DNA from: CAYMQB01 sp964392665
GTDB taxonomy: Bacteria > Hydrothermota > E44-bin80
DNA: 37,226 bases
Direction: 5' to 3'
NCBI GenBank assembly: GCA_964392665.1
Contig: CAYMQB010000029.1
Coordinates: 1-37,226, forward strand
Part shown: in pieces, positions 7,475 to 15,319 of the stretch
Position numbering within the stretch: the stretch's first letter is position 1
Layout of the letters: every line of letters begins with the position of its first letter
Made by a program: the position numbers and the translations under genes
The notes under the pieces: model-generated
Seen by the model: only the letters and a program-made list of their open reading frames with translations
Databases searched by the model: none
Told to the model about the DNA's origin: nothing

Positions 7475-7520
7475 GATTCATTTCGTTTAAATCGTTTTAG
7501 CGTTTACATCGATTATTCTG
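7475..7520. repeat. CGTTTAGA-type degenerate array (copy 1)
   Basis: The sequence is a run of irregularly spaced TCGTTTA / CGTTTTAG / CGTTTACATCG words. Matching arrays occur at about 31893-31950 and 33370-33405. All three are in gaps on the 5' side of minus-strand genes. Confidence 0.5.
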
Positions 7521-7547
7521 CTTTTGTTTTCGCAGACAAGCCTGAGG

Positions 7548-8144
7548 CTACTTTGCCTTTTCTCTCATTGCTAATCTTCGCATTTCCTTAATAGCTTCCA
7601 TATTTGCAATACCCGCTAAAACAAGAAAAATTGCCATTCCTGGAGCCAGCCATTTCCATTCGTAACGGTAAATCAGGAAAATTAACGAAAGCGAAATAAA
7701 AAATCCTGATACAACAACCGGAATTGAACGCGCCTTTTTTTGAATTAGGAAATATGCAATTAATACAATAGGGAAAGCCCACGGTAAAAGATATAAAAAG
7801 ACGCCCCCGCTTGTTGCTACACCCTTACCTCCTCTAAATCTCATAAAAATCGACCAACAATGTCCTGCAACCGCTGCAATCCCAACAAGGAAAATTATGA
7901 AAAGCTGAACATGGAAAATCCTATCGGAAATAAACATGACAACAAGGCTCTTACACATATCAAGAATCCATACAATTATCCCATAGGGTTTGCCAACCGC
8001 ACGAAAAACATTCGCTGCGCCTGGATTTTTTGAACCTACATTTCGTATATCAACACCTTTCATTCTGGATATTATCGCAGCAAAAGGAATCGAACCAACT
8101 AAATATCCCGCAATTAAAAGGAAAATTATAAGAAGCTTATCCAT
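7548..8144 (-). CDS. plsY: PlsY, acyl-phosphate:glycerol-3-phosphate acyltransferase
   Basis: An inner-membrane enzyme that makes lysophosphatidic acid from acyl-phosphate and glycerol-3-phosphate, the first step of phospholipid synthesis. The family's motifs are all present: GSIPFA near the N-terminus, GSKNPGAANVFRAVG, and RGGKGVATSGGV. They sit in a ~200-residue, multi-helix frame of normal length. No Shine-Dalgarno sequence precedes the ATG. Instead a near-consensus promoter ends six bases upstream, so the mRNA is probably leaderless. The start fits the family N-terminus. The PlsX partner is not in this window. Confidence 0.95.
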   Translation of the reverse strand: MDKLLIIFLLIAGYLVGSIPFAAIISRMKGVDIRNVGSKNPGAANVFRAVGKPYGIIVWILDMCKSLVVMFISDRIFHVQLFIIFLVGIAAVAGHCWSIFMRFRGGKGVATSGGVFLYLLPWAFPIVLIAYFLIQKKARSIPVVVSGFFISLSLIFLIYRYEWKWLAPGMAIFLVLAGIANMEAIKEMRRLAMREKAK

Positions 8145-8150
8145 AAAATA

Positions 8151-8179
8151 ACTATAGCAAAATTACGAGATATTGTCAA
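8151..8179 (-). promoter_or_regulatory. plsY promoter, predicted leaderless start
   Basis: On the minus strand TTGACA (8174-8179), 17 bp and TATAGT (8151-8156) are followed by only six bases before the plsY ATG at 8144. A start site seven bases past the -10 would fall on the A of the ATG. Confidence 0.7.
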
Positions 8180-8268
8180 GAATTCAAAAAGGACAACTGG
8201 AAATACAAAGTTCCACTCTCAGAGTTTACAATCACCAAGAAATTCCGTTTCGTCAATGATATCGTCGT

Positions 8269-9258
8269 TTATTTAGTAGGGACCTGATCTCCTTCACTCG
8301 AGGGGGAAATTGTAACGGGAGTTTTGTTCATCGTATGAGTTCCAGCCGTAGCAGCGGCAATCTGTTGACCCATCATACTTTTTAAAGGATATATAATTAC
8401 CATACTACTCTCTTCTTTCGAAATATCAAGGATAGCCTGAATCTGCCTGAGTTCCATTGCTCCTGTTTGCGTAGAAAGAGTTCTTGTAGCTTCAGCAAGT
8501 GACTCAGCCACATTTTTCTCGGCAAGTGCCTGAATCTTTTTAGCCTTTGCAGCACGCTCTGCCCGTGCAATTACAGCAAGTTCCTCTATCAGCGATGGAG
8601 GTGTACCAACATCAGTGATTCTTACTGCTCGTACATTTACACCGTAGTCTTTTGCTTGTGAATCAATCTCTGTTTTTAATTCCAAGGCAATCTTATCGGT
8701 TTCACTTAATAGAGGTCTCAGATCATTGCTTCCGATTGTACTCTTCAATGCTTCCATGGATGCCCACTCTGTCGTTTTCCAGTAGTCTTGCACGTCAATT
8801 GCAGCCTTTTCAGGATCTTCCACCTCCAGTTCGATAGCCGCAGTAACATCTATGGGAATATTATCCTTTGTTAGTGTCTTTGTTGCCTTCACCTCATAGG
8901 TTATGATGCGAACATCTATGATGCGCGCAACAGAATAGATAAATGGTGGTATTATAAATAATCCTGGACCTCTGACGCCTACACTTTTACCAAGACGAAG
9001 GAGAACAAGTCGCTGCCACTGCGGTAGGACGAAAATCATTCCGGCAATGATATTTGCAATAAAGAATACAACCCCTGTTAAGATAATACAAAAGAAAAGA
9101 CGCATAAGCACTACACCACCATTCGTTGCATGACTGGTAATCTCTGCCCAGGCAAAACGGAAATTAGGTAAGGCAATCCAAATCCACAGCGGGATTACAA
9201 TCACCCAACGAATAGCTCTACGGATAAAACTCTGAACTGGACTTGTCCCTGTTTCCAT
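8269..9258 (-). CDS. SPFH/band-7 (stomatin/slipin-like) membrane protein
   Basis: SPFH proteins form membrane-bound oligomeric scaffolds. The N-terminus has two membrane helices (about residues 18-35 and 55-80). The band-7 domain follows: LPQWQRLVLLRLGKSVGVRG, then GPGLFIIPPF, IDVRIITYEV and LTKDNIPIDVTAAIELEVED. It ends with the coiled-coil region ARAERAAKAKKIQALAEKN. The last ~40 residues are a flexible Thr/Ser-rich tail. I use the ATG at 9258 (329 aa), which has AGGGAG six bases upstream, rather than the TTG seven codons earlier. It sits 106 bp downstream of the tricorn gene with no clear promoter of its own. In other bacteria slipins pair with NfeD proteases; here the nearest protease is tricorn. 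Confidence 0.87.
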   Translation of the reverse strand: METGTSPVQSFIRRAIRWVIVIPLWIWIALPNFRFAWAEITSHATNGGVVLMRLFFCIILTGVVFFIANIIAGMIFVLPQWQRLVLLRLGKSVGVRGPGLFIIPPFIYSVARIIDVRIITYEVKATKTLTKDNIPIDVTAAIELEVEDPEKAAIDVQDYWKTTEWASMEALKSTIGSNDLRPLLSETDKIALELKTEIDSQAKDYGVNVRAVRITDVGTPPSLIEELAVIARAERAAKAKKIQALAEKNVAESLAEATRTLSTQTGAMELRQIQAILDISKEESSMVIIYPLKSMMGQQIAAATAGTHTMNKTPVTISPSSEGDQVPTK

Positions 9259-9364
9259 TTTTTTCTCCCTTCTGGTCAATTAGCATTTTCACTTTTCGTC
9301 CCCTGCAAAAATTAAGGCTTCTTGGTAGCAGTGCTACGGACAACGGGCTTTGTGTGCTGCAGGT

Positions 9365-12300
9365 CTAAGGTAATGTCTTTTTTGGCCGTTTGCCAAACTT
9401 CAATTTGAGCGGTGGATTGTTTTTAAGGTCTTTTAATATTTCTTCTATTGCCCTGTTAAGTTGAGTGTCAACGCCTTTTACATATTCATTTGGTGTTATA
9501 TCCACCTCAATGTCAGGGTCGGTTCCGTAATTTTCTACACCCCAGCCAACATCCTTAAACCAAAATGAGAATTCTGGCTGCGTTGTTATCGTTCCATCAA
9601 CCAGTAAATTTCGTGGCCAGATTCCAACTACCCCCCCCCAGGTTCGTCTTCCAACTAACTTACCAAGACCCATCAATTTGAAAGAATGACTGAAAATATC
9701 GCCATCAGAACCAGCATATTCATTTGTGATGGCAATCATTGGACCATTTACTGATTCAGAAGGATAAGGTGAACTGCCCATCCATCTTGTCAGATCGTAT
9801 CCAATTCTTTTTCTGTCAAGTTTACTTATTAAAAGCCCTGATACATGACCACCCCCATTAAATCTGACATCCACTATCAAACCATCGTAGTCGAGTTCGA
9901 CCAAAAAATATCTGTGAAATTCGGAATAACCATCTGCCATCATATCAGGAATATGTATATAACCAATTCGTCCTTTTGTCTTTTCGTGCACATATTGACG
10001 ATTTTTCTCAACCCAATCTCGGTACCTCACGGGAGTCTCATTTCCAACGGTTTTTATGCAAACGATTCTGCGTTTTTTACCATTGTTTTCTGCAACCTTC
10101 AATTGAACCTCTTTGCCTGCTAAATTCACCAGAAGCTGCCCTGGAGATATATCTTTACTCAGCTTATTGCCCTGTATTTCAAGCAGCAACATTCCTTTCT
10201 TAATATTTACGCCGGGACGTTGTAACGGTGGAGTATTGGTCTCATCCCAACTATCTCCCTTTAGAATATGGAGAAAACGATATGCCCTTAGTTTTGTATC
10301 GTACTTAACATCAGCTCCAAGAAAACCAAGTTTGTATGAAGGAGAAGTCCTGTAGTCACCACCAAGCTCGTAGGCATGGGAAGTCCCGAGTTCTCCCTGC
10401 ATTTCCCACAAAAGGTCAGAAAACTCGCTTCGAGATGCAACACGCTCTACAAGTGGAAGGTATCTTTCTAACACTCTTTTCCAATCGATACCGGACATAT
10501 CAGGAACCCAAAAATAATCACGCTGCAATCTCCATGCCTCCTTCAACATTTGTCTCCATTCGGAAACCGGATCTATAGAGATACTCACACGCTTCAAATC
10601 AATCCATCCTGTCTTTCTATTTCGTTCCGAACCTTTTTCTAATTCTTCCTTTTCCTCTTTAGCACTTCGAACCATCCGCAAGTCGTTACCTATACGGCAT
10701 GCAAGCGTATTTCCGTCTCCGGAGATTCTATAATTCGATACTTTTGGAACAATCACACCTTCCTCAAGCTTACTCAAGTCAAAATATCTTAAAGTGGCTT
10801 TTGCCGGGAGTATTGACTCATGCCAGGATTTTCCTTTTGACCCTTCGATTTCATAGGTCATATAGAAAACTCTTTGCTTTGATGCAGCAAGTCCCTTATA
10901 GATAGATTCTTTAACCGGGAACGAAACCGTTCTATTTTTTATTCCATTAAAATCTATTTTTATTTGTTTTACCGATTTTGGAGTCTTTTTTAGGATATCA
11001 AGTTTGTCCTCCTCGAATGGAGCGGGATTAGGAACGAAAGGGGAAGTAATATTTTTGCGAAGTGTTATTGCATACGGTTTCATACCTTTAGGGAAATTCA
11101 AATCGAATTGCAAATTATCATACACCGGGTTGAAAATTCTATGCGAGAGGAAATACAAATATCTTCCCTGCGGGTCAAACACGGGTTCAACATCGTGAAG
11201 TAAGGGTTCACTGACCTCATGAGTCTCTTTCTTCTTTGTATCATATACTTTCACTATTGAAGAACGTTTGGTTTTCCAGTATGAATATGCGATCCAATTG
11301 CCATCGGGCGACCAATTAAATCCGTTGATAACACCAAATTTGCTTCTGTCAATTTTTTTAGATGTTTCTTTTGTCAGGTTAACAAATATGATTTCATTAC
11401 GGTTGTTTGTTATTACAATCTCATCTCTTCCGGGAGATGCTTTCATTTCCACAGGCCTTCCGATAGACAGTTGTTTTATTTTCTTAGGTGTTTTTGAGTT
11501 ATCGACCCAGTGAATTTCTAAATGGTCTTCCCCACCTTCATCGCTAATCAAAACAACTCTCTCATTGTTATGAAGCCAACGGGTTAATCGATGGCGAACT
11601 GATAGTTTTCCTTTCTGTTTAACCACAGGACCTTCCCAGTTTGCCATCGTGAATGACTTACCTCGACTCACAATAGCTATTGAACTTGCATCGTTATTCG
11701 GACTATAGTCTTCAAGATATTTTGCGGCATCAATGAATTTTCGGTTTCTTTGCACTTTTGGACTGAAGTATTCGATCTCAACCTTCCTTTTTCTGTTATC
11801 GGATGTATCATATACGAAAATATCAGCACCATTGTGGTAAACAATGTTTTTCCCATCGGTGCTCGCATTTCTTGCAAAGAATTCTCTGTGATTTGTATGT
11901 TGCTTAAGATTTTTACCATCGAGCTTGCAGGAAAAGATATTGGCAATTCCTTTATGGTCGGAGATGAAGTAAATTTTGTTCCCTATCCACATTGGGTTTG
12001 CAAGATTACCTTTGAGTTTAATCATTTTATTGAACTTTCCCGTCCCTTTTGCGTCAATCCAGATTTCTCCCGCTGTTCCTCCATGATATCTCTTCCACAT
12101 TGCAGGATCACCTGTGTTTCTACCTATAACAACACCTTTTTTTCCGTAACTTATACTTCTCGCTGGTCCGTATGGTAACATTTTCGGTTCATGACCTTGA
12201 AGGTCAATTTCATAAAGCCACAGAAGATGTCTGAAAGGCTGAGCTGCATTGCTGGCAAAAATAACATTGCTACCTTTCCAACCCTTTACGGATGTTGTCA

Positions 12301-12565
12301 TTCCAAGACACGTTAACCTTTTTGCTTGACCCCCCGAGGAAGGCATTACATAAACTTCCATAGCACCTTCTTCTCTTCCGAGAAAAGCTATCCATTTTCC
12401 ATCAGGAGAAAACATTGGATGGGAGACTTCCCCAAGATTCGAAGTGATTCTACGAGCTGTACCTCCAACCACGTTTACCGTCCACAAGTCGTCCTCTGCA
12501 ACAAAGACAATTTTGTCCCTATGAACAGTTGGATATCTATAATATCCTTTAGATTTTGATTCCAT
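9365..12565 (-). CDS. Tricorn protease homologue (S41-family)
   Basis: Tricorn is a large self-compartmentalising peptidase that trims peptides made by other proteases. The order of parts is complete: two N-terminal beta-propellers (repeats such as SHPMFSPDGKWIAFLGREEG), a PDZ domain, and a C-terminal S41 core. With the start used here the catalytic residues are Ser729-His730 (GTSHAYE), nucleophile Ser953 followed by Asp954 (YAGSDGDIF), and Glu1011 (WGVENYGTD). I start at the ATG preceded four bases earlier by AGGGAG. An ATG 14 codons upstream lacks such a site. No signal peptide is visible, so it should be cytosolic. A run of nine G at 9631-9639 (coding strand) falls between the nucleophile and the Glu. 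Length (1066 aa) is normal. Confidence 0.93.
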   Translation of the reverse strand: MESKSKGYYRYPTVHRDKIVFVAEDDLWTVNVVGGTARRITSNLGEVSHPMFSPDGKWIAFLGREEGAMEVYVMPSSGGQAKRLTCLGMTTSVKGWKGSNVIFASNAAQPFRHLLWLYEIDLQGHEPKMLPYGPARSISYGKKGVVIGRNTGDPAMWKRYHGGTAGEIWIDAKGTGKFNKMIKLKGNLANPMWIGNKIYFISDHKGIANIFSCKLDGKNLKQHTNHREFFARNASTDGKNIVYHNGADIFVYDTSDNRKRKVEIEYFSPKVQRNRKFIDAAKYLEDYSPNNDASSIAIVSRGKSFTMANWEGPVVKQKGKLSVRHRLTRWLHNNERVVLISDEGGEDHLEIHWVDNSKTPKKIKQLSIGRPVEMKASPGRDEIVITNNRNEIIFVNLTKETSKKIDRSKFGVINGFNWSPDGNWIAYSYWKTKRSSIVKVYDTKKKETHEVSEPLLHDVEPVFDPQGRYLYFLSHRIFNPVYDNLQFDLNFPKGMKPYAITLRKNITSPFVPNPAPFEEDKLDILKKTPKSVKQIKIDFNGIKNRTVSFPVKESIYKGLAASKQRVFYMTYEIEGSKGKSWHESILPAKATLRYFDLSKLEEGVIVPKVSNYRISGDGNTLACRIGNDLRMVRSAKEEKEELEKGSERNRKTGWIDLKRVSISIDPVSEWRQMLKEAWRLQRDYFWVPDMSGIDWKRVLERYLPLVERVASRSEFSDLLWEMQGELGTSHAYELGGDYRTSPSYKLGFLGADVKYDTKLRAYRFLHILKGDSWDETNTPPLQRPGVNIKKGMLLLEIQGNKLSKDISPGQLLVNLAGKEVQLKVAENNGKKRRIVCIKTVGNETPVRYRDWVEKNRQYVHEKTKGRIGYIHIPDMMADGYSEFHRYFLVELDYDGLIVDVRFNGGGHVSGLLISKLDRKRIGYDLTRWMGSSPYPSESVNGPMIAITNEYAGSDGDIFSHSFKLMGLGKLVGRRTWGGVVGIWPRNLLVDGTITTQPEFSFWFKDVGWGVENYGTDPDIEVDITPNEYVKGVDTQLNRAIEEILKDLKNNPPLKLKFGKRPKKTLP

Positions 12566-12633
12566 CATACTCCCTTTTTTGATTTTAAATTCACTATATT
12601 TCTTCATGCGAAAAAGTGCACGAAGTTTTTCTT

Positions 12634-12661
12634 AATATACAATAGAAAATCTAAATGTCAA
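12634..12661 (-). promoter_or_regulatory. Tricorn gene promoter
   Basis: On the minus strand TTGACA (12656-12661), 16 bp and TATATT (12634-12639). Transcription would begin about 60 bases before the chosen ATG, leaving room for its ribosome-binding site. It probably also drives the downstream SPFH gene. Confidence 0.65.
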
Positions 12662-12704
12662 GGGTAAATTATGTTTCTATCGAAATGTGAAGAAAGTAAC
12701 AGGT

Positions 12705-15239
12705 TTATTCTCTCTTCTTTCTCTGTTTTAACGTACTTATGACCAACCTAATTACCGAAGAAAGAAAAAAGAGGAAGGACAACAGGAATAAAGGGAAGAA
12801 CAGTCGAACCGAGTGGATTTTGACAAAACCTGCGTACACGAGTAAAAGAATGACTATGCTTATCAATAAGCAAATAGATGGTCTTAACATAAATCTAAAA
12901 ATCCGTGTAATTTTCCCCTTAAATAGTCGTATCGATGAAGCAACGAAGAGGAGTATCAATAATGTTAAAAATATTGGATGATGGACATACATTCTAAATA
13001 ATACTGCAACCGCTAAAAATGCGAAGAGAATAAATGATAATACAATAGGTTTGGAAATGTTTTTGAATAGAGGAGACAATTTAGACAAAGTTCCTAAAAG
13101 TATTTTAAGCAGGGGAATTAGAGTCTTTCTCATTTTAAAAAGGACAAATAGTATTATCAAAATAACAATAGTAACGAATAAGTATATGAGTCGTTTGTCA
13201 ACATAAGTAAAACTGAGATGTAAAGGTTCCCCTTTCTCGATAATCTTTTTGCAGAATAGGTAATTCTCTCCTGAAATAGGTATATTCACATTTATAGATA
13301 GTAAACCTGAAACCCCGCGGTCAACTTTTTTAACATCACCTATCTTTTCTTTAGGCTTAGAGGAAGTTGGAGTTTTGGCTATCTCCAGAATCTTTTCCCC
13401 TTTAACGGGTTCTTCTGGTGTCAAAACCTCTGATGTTTTATCCATTGTTCGCACTTTTTTATCACACTTCTTGAGGTTTCCGCCAAAGTGAAGATATCTG
13501 TAATTTGCTGGCAGGTGAAAATCCCATTCCAATCTGTTTATCAAGATATTGGGCACAGGTAAAAAAGATTCGTTTTTCCCAAAAATTGTGAACCTTGTAG
13601 CAGGTTCCGAATAAATGAGTTCCACACTGAAAGGTTTTAAAATGCCGTCTTCCCTTTTAGAACGTACCAAAGGAATCAATATTTTACCATCCTTTTCTCT
13701 TGATGGTTTCTCACGTTTTCCATCCACATATACACTCCAGATGTTTGCATCTTCAGGCAATTCCAATTTGATGAATTGATTCCACAGGTTTTGTATAGAA
13801 AATGTAATCTGATGAACCAATTTACCATCCTCTTGGAATAGAGTAATTCCATACATATAATCAATAATAACGTTTAACGCCTCTTCTCTCTCATATTTAA
13901 CGATACCAACAACAATATTATATGGATGTCGAACATATTTCAACGAAAACAGTATTGGTCTTGAAGCAAGTTCACCAAGTTCAGTGGGAATTTTCTGAAA
14001 ATCTATTCTTTCCAAACCTTGAAACTCTTGAATATGGGCTTCTGCATTACTCTTCACCTCAGCTGCAACAAAACCGGATTCCCTTTTGGTTCCCATGATT
14101 TCAAAACCTGAGAAATCAGCTACCGTAGTCTCCATCGGCAAAAGCCTTTCAGATTTGATTGTAAATTCCTGCTTCCCCTCAATGGGATATTCAAAAGAGA
14201 TATTCAGAAATTTCTCACCATCACTTTCTGTTACATTCCATATATTCTTTGTTGCCCCATCCACCTTCAAAATTTCATAACCCTGTGGAATAGAAACCAA
14301 AATTGAATTGAGCTTATCCTGTATGATATTCAACTTGACCTTTGTGGAAACCCTGATAGCGTCTGCTTCTATAGAAAGAAGGTTATAAAGTTCAGCATAA
14401 ATCTTAGCAGGACCCCTTGCAATCCCCATTGGTTTTCGTTTCCAGCCAATGCTCATCGTAGGACTCGAAATAATGTAAGCTTCTACTATGGTATGTTTAC
14501 CTATTTCCTTCATCTCCATACTCTGAGCATTTACAAGTGTCACATCCAGTGCTACTTTGGGAATGTCCAATCTAACATGTGTTATCGGTGTCTGGGGAAT
14601 ATTGAAATAGAGGGCAGGGGTTTGCTTATTCTTACTTGTTTTAACTGAAAATTTTACCATTAACAAGTGTTCTCCAACTTCATTCGTGCTTAAATAATGC
14701 CAACCTGCGTCCGTAATAATTGAAGCAGGATTACCATCGAAACGGATATCTTCGATTGCCAATTCCTCACGGAATAAAGGTATCTTCAAATAACTCTCCT
14801 TGTCTTTTCTGAAGATATCCAGTTCCAAAAGGGCGGTGAATTGTGTACCTTCACCGCCTACAACCCCATTGTAACTTGCCTTCCTTATAAGATAATCGCA
14901 AGGTGGGCTCAGCCTTTTTACCGTGGGAGTTTTCATTTTATCAATAAGATTTTTGAATTGCTCCCGCGTCAAGACCACGTTTCCACCGTCTACTTTATAT
15001 TCAGCTTTAAAACGAAAACCCGTCTGTTCAAGAAGCTTACTAAATTCAACCCATGAAAGCTTAACCTCATCCGTATCAAGTTTAAGTATCTTCTGGAACT
15101 CCTGCCAGTCAATAGTTATATCACTCGAGTAGCTTTCATGTTCCGTATCGTCTGCTTTAACAAGTTTTATGAAAAAAACAGACAATAGAACAAGGCAGAA
15201 AAATCCAGTTTTCACATATGTTTTGCCATTGATTTTCAC
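12705..15239 (-). CDS. Large secreted/membrane-anchored protein, paralogue A (844 aa), family unknown
   Basis: I do not recognise this family. After a signal peptide (residues 1-29) come helix-like repeats with the pattern W-x-EF-x-K-hL: IDWQEFQKIL, LSWVEFSKLL and a divergent LTREQFKNLI. About 550 residues of beta-rich sequence follow, including PAKIYAELYNLLSIEADAIR and LPANYRYLHFGGN. A Lys/Pro-rich linker leads to a region with about five hydrophobic helices at the C-terminus. So the bulk should lie outside the inner membrane, anchored by the C-terminal helices. The start is a GTG with GAGGG upstream. The neighbour at 15320-17794 is clearly its paralogue in the same orientation. The 80-bp gap contains TTGACA with a poor -10, so a separate promoter is possible. 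Confidence 0.75.
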   Translation of the reverse strand: MKINGKTYVKTGFFCLVLLSVFFIKLVKADDTEHESYSSDITIDWQEFQKILKLDTDEVKLSWVEFSKLLEQTGFRFKAEYKVDGGNVVLTREQFKNLIDKMKTPTVKRLSPPCDYLIRKASYNGVVGGEGTQFTALLELDIFRKDKESYLKIPLFREELAIEDIRFDGNPASIITDAGWHYLSTNEVGEHLLMVKFSVKTSKNKQTPALYFNIPQTPITHVRLDIPKVALDVTLVNAQSMEMKEIGKHTIVEAYIISSPTMSIGWKRKPMGIARGPAKIYAELYNLLSIEADAIRVSTKVKLNIIQDKLNSILVSIPQGYEILKVDGATKNIWNVTESDGEKFLNISFEYPIEGKQEFTIKSERLLPMETTVADFSGFEIMGTKRESGFVAAEVKSNAEAHIQEFQGLERIDFQKIPTELGELASRPILFSLKYVRHPYNIVVGIVKYEREEALNVIIDYMYGITLFQEDGKLVHQITFSIQNLWNQFIKLELPEDANIWSVYVDGKREKPSREKDGKILIPLVRSKREDGILKPFSVELIYSEPATRFTIFGKNESFLPVPNILINRLEWDFHLPANYRYLHFGGNLKKCDKKVRTMDKTSEVLTPEEPVKGEKILEIAKTPTSSKPKEKIGDVKKVDRGVSGLLSINVNIPISGENYLFCKKIIEKGEPLHLSFTYVDKRLIYLFVTIVILIILFVLFKMRKTLIPLLKILLGTLSKLSPLFKNISKPIVLSFILFAFLAVAVLFRMYVHHPIFLTLLILLFVASSIRLFKGKITRIFRFMLRPSICLLISIVILLLVYAGFVKIHSVRLFFPLFLLSFLFFLSSVIRLVISTLKQRKKRE

Positions 15240-15319
15240 TTTTCCCTCGCTGAAATGGTTTTCATGCTTTTCTTTTTAACCGATGTTATCCTTTTCATCA
15301 TAGTTTAATGTCAAAAGAC

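Noticed and set aside
11750..12178. 142-aa plus-strand frame
   Set aside because: It is the antisense of the tricorn propeller region, which has clear protein-family support; no ribosome-binding site.
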